A DNA stretch of 37,017 bases from a virus, in IMG/VR virus record IMGVR_UViG_3300042520_002913, positions 1 through 37,017 of that record, one strand, 5' to 3'. Made by a program: the position numbers and the translations under genes. This document shows, one piece after another, positions 1-8,923 of this stretch. The notes below the pieces were generated by a model. That model did not search any database. It was not told where the DNA came from and saw only the letters and a list, made by a program, of their open reading frames with translations. The first letter of the stretch is position 1; each line of letters starts with the position of its first letter.

Positions 1-107
1 CAACTCCAGGTTCAGGAGATTCCGATGGACCTGGCGGTTTAACTCCTAGAGTCGGCTTTGAAACGAAACCGAAAAACGTTGCGTTACTCTGGTGCGTTAA
101 GTATTAA
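1..107 (+). CDS. Tail fibre protein, C-terminal end only (collar-domain type)
   Basis: This is the 3' end of a gene that enters from the left edge, read in the frame starting at base 3 and ending in TAA at 105-107. About 34 residues are visible: a Gly/Pro/Ser/Asp-rich linker followed by FETKPKNVALLWCVKY. An ending of the type E-T-(K/R)-P-x-N-V-A-x-x-x-x-(I/V)-K-Y is typical of phage tail-collar-domain fibre proteins. That is family knowledge recalled by eye, not a search result. The gene lies directly before four fibre-like genes on the same strand, which fits. Nothing can be said about the rest of the protein. Confidence 0.7.
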   Translation, partial: TPGSGDSDGPGGLTPRVGFETKPKNVALLWCVKY

Positions 108-110
108 ATA
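103..110 (+). promoter_or_regulatory. Candidate T4-type late promoter box
   Basis: ATTAAATA resembles the T4-like late -10 box (TATAAATA in T4, NATAAATA in relatives). It overlaps the stop codon of the preceding fibre gene and ends 5 bases before the ATG at 116. There is no separate -35 element, as expected for this promoter class. The assignment rests on the same box recurring before many genes in the window. Confidence 0.5.
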
Positions 111-115
111 ACATT

Positions 116-2143
116 ATGGCTTTTTGCAAATATACTGAACAAATTTATGATTATGAATGTTTGGGAGATTCTCTTCAAAAGATCAATCAAAATTTTTCCA
201 ATTTAAACAAAGCAGTTTGCGAAATACCAGAACCACTACCCGGTCCTGGCATAAGTGTTGATTTTAATATTACAGAACAAGATCAATCAGTTGTTACTAT
301 CGCCGCTGAAAATTCTTACGATTACAGACCAACATTTGAATCTTACGATAGTGGAGCTGAACAAACTGTTTTGGCTGTTAAAGATTCAACAAATTTGCAT
401 GTTACAGAATTTCCATATAGTCCAATAGAAGGTGGTTTAAAACCTACTGCAACTTTTACGACTATAGCAAAAGCAAAATCATTTCCCCAAGTTACTATTT
501 ATTGGTTAGCTTCTGGAGAAGAGCCGACAACCACTTTTCCTTTAAACTCTGCAATTGCTGATAATAATAGAGGCAGCCTTTGGTTTAATGACACAGTCTC
601 GTGTTTTTTAAGTGCTTCAGAAGGACTATATGTTGGTGGGGCGTTTCAATCAGTCGGAACTAATTTCTCTCAAAAATTGGCATTAATTGATATAAACACA
701 ACATCTCAAGGTCAGTTTGTTTCTAGTCCTATACCGTTTTTAGGACAAATTGGAGAAGTTCGAGACATTAAAAAAACTTCTGTTACTGTTAACAATATAG
801 TTAATGAACTGTTAATTGTTGGAGGAACATTCGAAAGCATTGGAACAAACGGCCGTGGGCTTGCAATTCTCAATAAAACAAACGGATTAATTTATCCATG
901 GTACGTTAATGGAGACGTTAATGCGTTAGAGATTGTTGACGGAATTTTATACGTCGGCGGAGTTTTCGATTATATCAGTTACGGACCGATTGCTGCTTCA
1001 GTTGCTTCTGGCCAACGGTTTGCAACAAACGGGTTTGTTTCGATTAACTTAGCTTCAGTGGTAGCTGGGTTAGCAACAAGTTCTTTACTTGATTTTTCAG
1101 GCTATCTTTCAAGAAATGCGATAATATATTCTTTTGCTAAATATGAATATAATTTATATATTGGTGGAAAATTTCAAATTAAATCAGCAACTAATGAAAT
1201 AACTCATCAAAATTTATACTCAATTGATTTAACTCCGTTCTCAGTAACAAATTCAAATTACATTTCTCCGTGGGTTCCTGTTTCGAGATTCAGGCCTCTC
1301 GTTAACGGTCCTGTGTATACACTTTGTATAGATAACACTATAGCTAACGGAGGTTCTGTTTATTTGTATGTGGGAGGCCATTTTTCTAAAGTATATAGTT
1401 ATTCTCAATTTTATACAGATCCTCGTAACAAATCTGTATTTGTGAACAAAACCAATGCTTTTTGTATTCAAATTACAAATGTTTCTACAATAAAACCAAT
1501 ACCTGATATTATTTTAAATTGGTCTCCTAAAATTAACGGACCAGTTTTAAACTTTTTATCCAACAACAATTTAACAGAAGACTATATTTTATGTTACGGT
1601 CAATTTGGCTCAGTAAATGACCAAACTGCCTCTCATCTTTGTGCTATCGGCAAAGCTTCTTCCACGACACTGCGCAACAAAATACATCCTTATTGGAAAC
1701 CTGGAGTACAAAACGGTCCTTCAATTCCGAATAAAGCTCTCTTAATTCGTCCCACTTTAGCAGGTAACACGTTAATTGTTGGCGGTAATTTTGATAAAGT
1801 TTCGAAACATTACAGATACAATTTAGCAGAAATTTCTTGTATATCTAACGCATACAATTTAAAAAATTTGTCGTGGGATTGTGGTGGTCATGTGGTGTCT
1901 CCTGGAAATCCATTTGCAATGGATTTATATGCTTCGACCACTTCGAGGGTAAGTGGAGTTCCATTCGAAATAAATCAATTAAATTCTACTGTTTTTATTC
2001 CAATGGTGGACGGATTCAAAGAATTAACTCCCGGACAGCCATTAAGATTTTTTGTTCGCAGACCAGGTAAATTATGTGACACAGACGATACATTTACTCA
2101 ACCGGCTTATGTTGTTGGCTGGAAAGTGGATTACAATAATTGA
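116..2143 (+). CDS. Tail fibre/adhesin with seven VGGxF repeats (predicted beta-propeller)
   Basis: A 675-residue virion-type protein of unknown exact role. The N-terminus (residues 10-35) carries ECLGDSLQKINQNF, a motif shared with the gene at 4623 and more loosely with the one at 2174; it probably docks the protein on the tail. From about residue 165 to 575 there are seven repeats spaced roughly 45-75 residues apart, centred on LYVGGAFQSVGTN (171), LLIVGGTFESIGTN (233), LYVGGVFDYI (278), LYIGGKFQI (347), LYVGGHFSKV (about 417), ILCYGQFGSV (about 494) and LIVGGNFDKV (about 553). Seven such blades would close a beta-propeller. The C-terminal 100 residues look like a separate beta domain. A late promoter box ends 5 bases before the ATG and there is no Shine-Dalgarno sequence. 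A host-surface contact role is inferred from context and fold. Confidence 0.75.
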   Translation: MAFCKYTEQIYDYECLGDSLQKINQNFSNLNKAVCEIPEPLPGPGISVDFNITEQDQSVVTIAAENSYDYRPTFESYDSGAEQTVLAVKDSTNLHVTEFPYSPIEGGLKPTATFTTIAKAKSFPQVTIYWLASGEEPTTTFPLNSAIADNNRGSLWFNDTVSCFLSASEGLYVGGAFQSVGTNFSQKLALIDINTTSQGQFVSSPIPFLGQIGEVRDIKKTSVTVNNIVNELLIVGGTFESIGTNGRGLAILNKTNGLIYPWYVNGDVNALEIVDGILYVGGVFDYISYGPIAASVASGQRFATNGFVSINLASVVAGLATSSLLDFSGYLSRNAIIYSFAKYEYNLYIGGKFQIKSATNEITHQNLYSIDLTPFSVTNSNYISPWVPVSRFRPLVNGPVYTLCIDNTIANGGSVYLYVGGHFSKVYSYSQFYTDPRNKSVFVNKTNAFCIQITNVSTIKPIPDIILNWSPKINGPVLNFLSNNNLTEDYILCYGQFGSVNDQTASHLCAIGKASSTTLRNKIHPYWKPGVQNGPSIPNKALLIRPTLAGNTLIVGGNFDKVSKHYRYNLAEISCISNAYNLKNLSWDCGGHVVSPGNPFAMDLYASTTSRVSGVPFEINQLNSTVFIPMVDGFKELTPGQPLRFFVRRPGKLCDTDDTFTQPAYVVGWKVDYNN

Positions 2144-2160
2144 TTTTTTTATTTTTATCA

Positions 2161-2168
2161 AATAAATA
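2161..2168 (+). promoter_or_regulatory. Candidate T4-type late promoter box
   Basis: AATAAATA sits in the 30-base gap after the 675-residue fibre gene and ends 5 bases before the GTG start at 2174. It is one of the best matches to NATAAATA in the window. Initiation some 6-7 bases downstream would leave essentially no 5' leader. Confidence 0.6.
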
Positions 2169-2173
2169 AACTT

Positions 2174-2743
2174 GTGCCTACAACATCACCTAATGACTTG
2201 CCAGATCCACCGTATCCAGATGCTCCATATATTATTAATGAGAATTGGTGCATTGGAGATACAATTGACATAATTAACGCTAACACTGAATACTTCGAGA
2301 ACAAAAAGGTAAACCGTTCCGGAGATACAATGACCGGAGAATTAATTGTCCAAGACGACGTTACTATCGAAAACGGCGGAAATTTAAATTTAAATTGTGG
2401 TTATCTTAAAAACTTTTCTGTAGTAGTAAAAGAAGTTAGTATAACTGCTGTTACTCCCGACGCAAAATACGTTTTACAACCAGGAGATTGCGGAAAAATT
2501 ATAGTAGTAAACTCAAGTATATTATGCAAAGTAACTGTTCCTGCAGGATTAAAAGTTGGATTTAATGTTATGATAGTCAGCAATACATCTAAAGTGGTTA
2601 ACATTCTTCCCGATCCAGTTACAGGACCTTCTGTGCAAGTAAAAAACATTTATGGGTTTCCTTCGATTGCTGGCCAGTACGGTATTTGCAATTTTGTAAT
2701 AATTGCTCCAGACGTTGCTTTGATTTCCGGAGATTTGAACTAA
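2174..2743 (+). CDS. Short tail fibre-like structural protein
   Basis: A 189-residue protein starting at GTG; no better ATG is available and the promoter box lies immediately upstream. The N-terminus is Pro/Asp-rich, followed by ENWCIGDTIDIINAN, a looser version of the C-x-G-D-S-x-x-x-I-N motif in the fibre genes at 116 and 4623. Residues 49-56 read SGDTMTGE, the S-G-D-T-M-T-G motif common in phage tail fibres, where it often opens a repetitive shaft. The rest is a beta-rich domain ending in VALISGDLN. Only 3 bases separate its stop from the RCC1-repeat gene, so the two are co-transcribed. It is probably a fibre component or connector; the specific role is unknown. Confidence 0.65.
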   Translation: MPTTSPNDLPDPPYPDAPYIINENWCIGDTIDIINANTEYFENKKVNRSGDTMTGELIVQDDVTIENGGNLNLNCGYLKNFSVVVKEVSITAVTPDAKYVLQPGDCGKIIVVNSSILCKVTVPAGLKVGFNVMIVSNTSKVVNILPDPVTGPSVQVKNIYGFPSIAGQYGICNFVIIAPDVALISGDLN

Positions 2744-2746
2744 CAT

Positions 2747-4609
2747 ATGTTTGGTTTACCGACGCATCGCACGAAGACTCCTCCTTCTGGTCACAAATGT
2801 CCCGATATTTCTCCTTCTGAGGGCTCATATGATCCAGCTACGGATAGATCTTCCGTCGGTTGCAACGATAAGTGCCCAAATCAAATTAAATCAGCAATAC
2901 GTTTAGCTGAAATGAGAGACAATCACTATTCTGTAGTTATTGCTCAAGACTATAAAAATATGCGCGGATGGGGAGGGCTAGCAGCTGATGGGTTGGGAAT
3001 TTCAAATACAAATACACCTACGTTAATTTTTCCAAATTGGGTTGGACCAAAAGAAGAAATTGTGTGGGTTCGGTCTCAGGAAGGTTGGTCGATATTCAGA
3101 ACACTGCAAGGCAGTGTGTACGCATTTGGCCCAAATTATAATAAAATATTTGGATCCGCGTATAGTAATACTGGAAAATTTGAACGAGCATTAACTAACG
3201 TAATTTGGATGCAAATTGCTGGAGGCATTGCTCGCGGTAATGCAGGAGAAGGAGTTCTAACAAGTGTTTATGTAAAAAATGATGGTTCGGTGCACGGATT
3301 AGGAAACGCTCGACCAAGCGGATTCGGAGCAATTACTACGGCTTTGGCTACAGATGGAGCATCTAATGATTTAGGCATAGGAAATGCTAAAAAATGTTGG
3401 GTTCAACTTTTTGATAACAATGACCAAAACACAAAAACATTCGTTCTTAAAAATGATGGAACTTTATGGGCATGCGGGTATAATGCAGGAGGAGCACTCG
3501 GAGTTGGATCTTCTTCAACGCACGTAACCAGTTGGATGCAGGTTATTGATTCTGCTGGCAATCCCTTAACAAACGTTCAAAATGTAATAACATCCGCGTT
3601 ATACCAAAACACGACATGTATTTTGGCTGACAAAAAAATATATTCTTGTGGACAAAACACAAGAGGAGGCCTCGGACTCGGGCTGGCTTCCTCAGCAACT
3701 CGTAATTCAGCAACTCAATTGCTGAATATAGCAAGCGCTAATTTAATTGAAGGAGCATATTTTTATTCAAGCTTTTTAGCTTCTACGGACAGTAATGAGG
3801 TATATACATGGGGAAACAATGGTCACGGAGAATGCGGAGTGGGAGTTGCTGCAGGTACAGATGTAAACACAGCAACTAAAGTAATTACTATCCCAACAGA
3901 CGAAAAAGTAATTTGGGCTCATGGCGGAGGCAGTTATAATATGTGCCAAGGAGCATTCTCGATCGTTAGAGACGGAGGTTCGGTATATGTAGCTGGTTAT
4001 AACCACACGTATGCTCTCGGAATTCCTGATAAAAATAATCAAAACATTATAAGTTTCATGAGAAATGATTATTTTGGATTTGGATCGCCTATTTTGCTTG
4101 AACCATGGAGATTTCCAATTTCTGTCAACGGTAATTATTTTACAACTGGCACTAATATAATTTCAGGACTAACTCCAATCGACTATCAAGATAAAAACGT
4201 AACCGTTCCAGGAAAAGCGGCCGCAGCTGAGCGCGTTTATGTAAATAAAGGATATTATGTTTCAGGTCCTGGTGTACAATATCAAACACAGGTTACATTT
4301 GTTGACGTAAGTGCTAACGCAATTTATATTGACAAGCCCGTATTAGCTAATGCCAGCAATATTACTCTTACGTATCACAGCTATCCAAAAGCAGTGCAAT
4401 GTGACATATGTGGATATTCAGGAGAAATGGCAATGAAAGTTGTAACTGTCAATGGAGACTGTTCTGGCACAATGTATCAATGTGGTTGGAATCAACTAGT
4501 TAACGCAAAATATAATTTTAATCCATACCCATTTAAACCTAATGGTATCAAATTTGATGATAATGGACAAAAAGTAGATTTGCCCTGCGCGTTTGAAATG
4601 GAATTTTAA
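2747..4609 (+). CDS. RCC1-repeat virion protein (predicted seven-bladed propeller)
   Basis: A 620-residue protein with RCC1-type repeats, the family in which each blade contains a (V/L)-x-x-(W/C/F)-G-x-N-x-x-G-x-L-G signature. Visible blades are GWGGLAADGLGI (74), VYAFGPNYNKIFG (124), VHGLGNARPSGFG (182), LWACGYNAGGALGVG (240), IYSCGQNTRGGLGLG (298), VYTWGNNGHGECGVG (352) and VYVAGYNHTYALG (413), seven in all. The first 45 residues hold a Cys-rich segment (HKCPD, GCNDKCPN). A C-terminal region of about 170 residues follows, with more Cys pairs (CDICGY, YQCGWN). RCC1 propellers mediate protein-protein or ligand contact in cellular organisms. The surrounding fibre genes suggest a virion surface role here. 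It follows the 189-residue gene by 3 bases. Confidence 0.75.
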   Translation: MFGLPTHRTKTPPSGHKCPDISPSEGSYDPATDRSSVGCNDKCPNQIKSAIRLAEMRDNHYSVVIAQDYKNMRGWGGLAADGLGISNTNTPTLIFPNWVGPKEEIVWVRSQEGWSIFRTLQGSVYAFGPNYNKIFGSAYSNTGKFERALTNVIWMQIAGGIARGNAGEGVLTSVYVKNDGSVHGLGNARPSGFGAITTALATDGASNDLGIGNAKKCWVQLFDNNDQNTKTFVLKNDGTLWACGYNAGGALGVGSSSTHVTSWMQVIDSAGNPLTNVQNVITSALYQNTTCILADKKIYSCGQNTRGGLGLGLASSATRNSATQLLNIASANLIEGAYFYSSFLASTDSNEVYTWGNNGHGECGVGVAAGTDVNTATKVITIPTDEKVIWAHGGGSYNMCQGAFSIVRDGGSVYVAGYNHTYALGIPDKNNQNIISFMRNDYFGFGSPILLEPWRFPISVNGNYFTTGTNIISGLTPIDYQDKNVTVPGKAAAAERVYVNKGYYVSGPGVQYQTQVTFVDVSANAIYIDKPVLANASNITLTYHSYPKAVQCDICGYSGEMAMKVVTVNGDCSGTMYQCGWNQLVNAKYNFNPYPFKPNGIKFDDNGQKVDLPCAFEMEF

Positions 4610-4616
4610 TTAAATA
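4609..4616 (+). promoter_or_regulatory. Candidate T4-type late promoter box
   Basis: ATTAAATA begins on the last base of the RCC1-repeat gene's stop codon and ends 6 bases before the ATG at 4623. It has the same arrangement as the box at 103-110. Confidence 0.45.
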
Positions 4617-4622
4617 AAGAAT

Positions 4623-5702
4623 ATGGCGGAATGCTTTGGTAATTTAATTGTCGATAAAATTAATCGCACAGAATGCATTGGCAATTCTTTAGTTAAGATT
4701 AATAAAAATTTCGCAGATCTAGATGCAGCAATTTGTCGAGCGGCCAATGGAAACGATCAATTTAAGTCAATTGTAACCACAAATATATTTCCTCACACAG
4801 TGGAATGTAGGCTTTCTTTGAGTCCTACAAATCCGGCTCCTTCAACCGACATAAAAAATGCCCAAGATATATATCTACACCCATACAACGGCAATGCTGT
4901 TGCTTTATGGAACGCTGGAGCTGAAAGATGGGAGCTTAAAGCACTAACTTCTACTATTTCTAAAAATCTTACGGGGTGCGATGCGGATACAAATTATGAC
5001 ATATTTTTGTATCACACTGGACTTAAATTTGAAATAGAACTTCAAAAATGGATTGTTTCAACACCAGGGGCAACTCCACCTGCATTAGATATTCAAGACG
5101 GCATACCTGTCAAAACACTAGAACCAAATAAACGATTGATTGGTTGTTTGAGAACAACCGTTGCATGTCGTACTGAAATGAGTTTTGGGAAAACTGCTGG
5201 CATCGGAGGCAGTCATCCAAAATTATTTTTATGGAACATGTACAATCAAGTGCCAGTTCATTTTTCCATTTTAGACTCAAGAGAATACTCAAGCACGTGG
5301 GTTACTACTGCTAGTGGGCATAATGCTCAAACAAACGGTCCTTTTGAACTATTTGGTTCAAGTAACAATAACCGAGTTTCATTTATTAAACGGGATACAA
5401 CTATTTTAACAATGAACTCCGTGCACACTTGCGAAAACGTAGCACGATATTATTTTATACATTCGCTAAATTTAGAAACTCCTACTGTTGCTAATTTCTT
5501 TGCAAAAACTCCGGGTATACCAATATACGAGTCTTATGGCTCTCAGTCGATGACTTACATGACTCACAACATTATGTCTCCTGGTTATCACTTTGTGCAA
5601 ATGGCCACAATGACATATTCTCAACAACCTGTAACGTTTAATATGTGGCAAAATAACAGCAGACACGCATATGGCACCACAGGTTCCTTTTCACTATTTT
5701 AA
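4623..5702 (+). CDS. Tail fibre/adhesin protein
   Basis: A 359-residue protein. Residues 14-40 contain RTECIGNSLVKINKNF, the N-terminal motif shared with the fibre gene at 116. Residues about 79-185 match a domain I recall from many phage fibre proteins: a segment of the type 'YLHPYNGNAVALWN...W', then 'NYDIFLYHTGLKFEIELQKW', 'QDGIPVKT' and 'RLIGCLRTT', followed by FLWNMYNQVPV. The C-terminal 150 residues are aromatic and beta-rich (SYGSQSMTYMTHN, GYHFVQMATMTYS) and look like a compact trimeric tip or lectin-like head. The stop codon overlaps the stop of the convergent minus-strand gene by sharing TTAA. It probably forms part of the host-recognition apparatus. Confidence 0.7.
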   Translation: MAECFGNLIVDKINRTECIGNSLVKINKNFADLDAAICRAANGNDQFKSIVTTNIFPHTVECRLSLSPTNPAPSTDIKNAQDIYLHPYNGNAVALWNAGAERWELKALTSTISKNLTGCDADTNYDIFLYHTGLKFEIELQKWIVSTPGATPPALDIQDGIPVKTLEPNKRLIGCLRTTVACRTEMSFGKTAGIGGSHPKLFLWNMYNQVPVHFSILDSREYSSTWVTTASGHNAQTNGPFELFGSSNNNRVSFIKRDTTILTMNSVHTCENVARYYFIHSLNLETPTVANFFAKTPGIPIYESYGSQSMTYMTHNIMSPGYHFVQMATMTYSQQPVTFNMWQNNSRHAYGTTGSFSLF

Positions 5703-8700
5703 TCTATTAACAATCTTTTAGTTAACAGATTATTAAACGACAATTCTAGCAATTCATCATTGCCGTACCATTGCTCATCTGTAGATAGCGAGTAATCTAA
5801 AGTATTATTAGGGGAATTCCAATTAATAATATTATTCTTGTATCCAACTTCTGTTTCGTTGTATTGAAAAAACGCATAGTTATCATCTAGTGGCATTCGA
5901 GCGCTATCGATATCAATTGACAATAAAGGATAAACAGTTAATCCGGAATCTAACGGAGACACATAAATTGGCTGATAGAAATTATAAATTTTATCTTTCA
6001 TTATTACAGTAGTGCCGGCTGTAATTAAATCAGTCAGTGTAAGAGAATCTCCAATAACATCGATCAAATCAGTTTCGTAGTGTTTTTGACCTCTTAAATA
6101 ATGTTTGTTAACAGAAAATAAATTTAATAACCTTTCCACTTCTCGTGGAAAATCATCAGCAAAAGTTGTTGTTTCGACTGACATTTGTTTTGCTAAAGAC
6201 ATGAGCTGGTCTATTTCGACTGTATCTAAATCTCCATGATTGGAAAAGAAATTAGCAATCCTTTCATATGAGATTCTTCCAACGCTTTCTGTAAAAGGAT
6301 TTCCATCCCCCACAATTGCCTTCATAAACTCGTTAAAAAATTGTGAATTTTTATGTAATATTTCCGGTAATGCTAGAGATTTATAGTGTCGAGATGTATC
6401 AAATTCCTCATTAACTTTTACAATTTTAGGTATGCCGTTTTCTAAATCTAATACTTTAAATTGTGTAGAATTTCCATTTATAAAAACAGATGAAAACGTA
6501 GAACCTGTATATTTTTGATACCATTTGTTTCCCGTCCAATCTCCAGCTCCTTGAGCTGAAGGAACAGACCCCATTCCAAGAAAAGAAGCAACTTGAACTC
6601 CATTAACAATAGAATCAGTTTGAGTAGTCGTTGGAGCAACAGAAAACACTGACAATGTGCTGTTTGGAGAAATTGCTTTGAATATATATATCTCGTTCTT
6701 ATCTTTGTTTATTGCCCATATATTATCAAATACGTCACTATTTAAACCAGACCATTCTTCGTTTGCTGAAAAAAGCTGATTTATTTCGGAAGGAGTATAA
6801 CTATTAACGATTAAATCTAGATTACCGCCAGTAAGACTTATTTTCCAAGTCGTAGTATTTGTGGCATCTAAAATATTTTGTGTAGAAATGCGATTAAGTC
6901 CATGAGTAATCCAAAGATTTCCTGTTCGATCGAATGTTATATAACTAGGTCTCAAATAATTTGTAAATTCATACAATTTCATTCCTGTAGTAGAATGATA
7001 ACATTGAATTGTATTTGTTTCTCTACATGCTACCCACACGTTATTAACGTTATCGATTGCTAATGATACAGGCACTGAGTTAAGATCTAATCCTGGACAC
7101 TTGAACAACTCGTTTCCGCTTAAGTCGTATTTGATCAACGTGCTATTAACAGGGTGAGCATAACAAACCCAAACATCATTATTCATGTCGGTTTCTATAA
7201 TTGGCGGCTCTAAAAGCAAACTACCGTAATCCTCTGAGCTTAGTGGATAGCTAACATTAGGCACCGCAACTCCAACTAAATTTAAACTTGAGTCAAATTT
7301 TAAACAACTCAAACTCCCAAACATAGAAACCCAAAAATTGTTGTTTTGATCGATTGAAATATACGAAGGGGCATTATTTAAATCTCCTGTGTATGAACTT
7401 ATTGAAATAGAAGTAGTGGGAGCTAAGGAAGAACCGCCACTATCATACACCCAAATTACATCTTGATCAGCATCAGCAGCGTATAAACGGTTTAAAATTG
7501 GATCAAAAGCCATTCCGTATACAGCTCCTGCTCCAGACAATGTATATGTAGTCGCATTGAATATAGTCGATTCTGGAGCAGTAATTAAATCTAATGAACC
7601 TTGAGTTACAGTTCCCAAATTTTGATAATAAGCAACCGATCCACATTCAGTGTTAGAATACGTTACAACTCCAAACTTGTTAATTTTTCCAGCTCGTGGG
7701 TGAGAAATATAAGCATGAGGATAAATTGGATAGCCAACAGGAAAGGCAAATGTTCCTCCCCCATTAACAGCAACCGTTTTTGCTGAAATAGTAATAGGAG
7801 TATCAAATGATAATAAAGGAGTTAATGTTGTAAATACAAATCCTCGACAAGGAGTTCCAAGATGATCATTAGCTTTAAAATATAAAGGAGCAGCAGACGG
7901 AGCATAAGAAACCCCGTCAACTTCAACTGTATATAAATGTTCAGGTACAAATCCACTAATAGGATTTCCTGACAACAATTCTACTTTGATCGGATTTATA
8001 GAGCCAATCATATTCGATGCTGGATAAGATAAAACTTTAACCCCAGTTAGCGAAGGAGAAGAAATGTAGTTGTTATATTCACAACTTATTAATATTGGAA
8101 TTGGAACATTCGACCATTTTATAGGATATACTTCATTAATGTAATTTTCTGTAATTTTAAGATCAGTTGGAATTGTTTCGTTTATTTGCCAAGCAATTGT
8201 TGCCCGCGTAACTTCACTGTTTGCGTAACTTGGATAGCGATAATAATTTGAGTCTTGTGGATTTACAAAATGCAATGAACTTAGTGTTGCCACCAACAAT
8301 AGCGGGCATGGATTTAAGGTAGAAGCAGAATCGTCATAATAGTAAAATGAAGCTGTGCCGGAAACAGCAACGGTATTTCCTTTTGAGTCAAAAATTGGCT
8401 TAGTATTAACTCTCAATACCTCATTTATCGGTTCGTTTGTTTCAGAGTTAACAAATCTCCATTGTGGTACCAAAAAATTCCATTTATTTTCTAAATTTAC
8501 TCCATAATGAGGTAAAGAGGCAGAATTAATGCTTTGCAACACAATTCCGATAGAAGAATTAATTTGACAAGAAGTTACACCTAATACAAACATTTCTGTC
8601 GGCATTACACTAGCCGTACCATAACTAGTTGGGGAAGAAATAATTTCCATGGAATCTCTTATTAGATAATCCACTTCGACTTCAGCACTATTTGTAACTA

Positions 8701-8923
8701 TCGATCCGATCGGATAACAAGCTGACAAGGAAACAGTATAAATTCCAGGATATTCGTATAAATGAAAAGCTGTTACTAAGTTATATTCCGTATTGTTGTC
8801 TCCAAAATCCCACAACAAAGAAGTAAAACCGCTCGGTACATTTGCCGTAAAAGCAAATTGTGTGCTGTAAATAAATCCAGTTTGATTGCTCGGACTGATG
8901 TTAAAATATAAAGGCGCTGTCAT
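5699..8923 (-). CDS. Large baseplate/tail protein with PKD domain and beta-propeller
   Basis: A 1074-residue protein encoded directly after gp6; its ATG overlaps the gp6 stop (TAATG), so translation is coupled. Residues 1-86 form a PKD-type domain with LLWDFGDNN and a later YEYPGIYTVSLSA strand. Residues about 460-750 form an NHL/YVTN-like propeller with blades such as MAFDPILNRLYAADADQD, ISIDQNNNFWVSM, LAIDNVNNVWVAC and ITFDRTGNLWITHG. GAGDWTG follows at about 793; a matching GKGDFTG follows the propeller in the gene at 23763. Residues 855-1074 are a mixed helical domain (FFNEFMKAIVGDG, FPREVERLLNLFSVNKHYLRGQ) that looks like a baseplate-anchoring part. It occupies the slot after gp6 where T4 has gp7, but homology to gp7 is not shown here. 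The stop codon overlaps the convergent fibre gene. Confidence 0.7.
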   Translation of the reverse strand: MTAPLYFNISPSNQTGFIYSTQFAFTANVPSGFTSLLWDFGDNNTEYNLVTAFHLYEYPGIYTVSLSACYPIGSIVTNSAEVEVDYLIRDSMEIISSPTSYGTASVMPTEMFVLGVTSCQINSSIGIVLQSINSASLPHYGVNLENKWNFLVPQWRFVNSETNEPINEVLRVNTKPIFDSKGNTVAVSGTASFYYYDDSASTLNPCPLLLVATLSSLHFVNPQDSNYYRYPSYANSEVTRATIAWQINETIPTDLKITENYINEVYPIKWSNVPIPILISCEYNNYISSPSLTGVKVLSYPASNMIGSINPIKVELLSGNPISGFVPEHLYTVEVDGVSYAPSAAPLYFKANDHLGTPCRGFVFTTLTPLLSFDTPITISAKTVAVNGGGTFAFPVGYPIYPHAYISHPRAGKINKFGVVTYSNTECGSVAYYQNLGTVTQGSLDLITAPESTIFNATTYTLSGAGAVYGMAFDPILNRLYAADADQDVIWVYDSGGSSLAPTTSISISSYTGDLNNAPSYISIDQNNNFWVSMFGSLSCLKFDSSLNLVGVAVPNVSYPLSSEDYGSLLLEPPIIETDMNNDVWVCYAHPVNSTLIKYDLSGNELFKCPGLDLNSVPVSLAIDNVNNVWVACRETNTIQCYHSTTGMKLYEFTNYLRPSYITFDRTGNLWITHGLNRISTQNILDATNTTTWKISLTGGNLDLIVNSYTPSEINQLFSANEEWSGLNSDVFDNIWAINKDKNEIYIFKAISPNSTLSVFSVAPTTTQTDSIVNGVQVASFLGMGSVPSAQGAGDWTGNKWYQKYTGSTFSSVFINGNSTQFKVLDLENGIPKIVKVNEEFDTSRHYKSLALPEILHKNSQFFNEFMKAIVGDGNPFTESVGRISYERIANFFSNHGDLDTVEIDQLMSLAKQMSVETTTFADDFPREVERLLNLFSVNKHYLRGQKHYETDLIDVIGDSLTLTDLITAGTTVIMKDKIYNFYQPIYVSPLDSGLTVYPLLSIDIDSARMPLDDNYAFFQYNETEVGYKNNIINWNSPNNTLDYSLSTDEQWYGNDELLELSFNNLLTKRLLID
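5701..5731. repeat. Inverted repeat at the convergent gene junction
   Basis: AATCTATTAAC (5701-5711) and GTTAACAGATT (5721-5731) are inverted copies with one mismatch and a 9-base loop. The repeat lies exactly at the overlap of two convergent genes and codes for the last residues of the minus-strand protein. It could act as a weak transcript end, but it has few G/C pairs and no long T-run. Confidence 0.4.
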
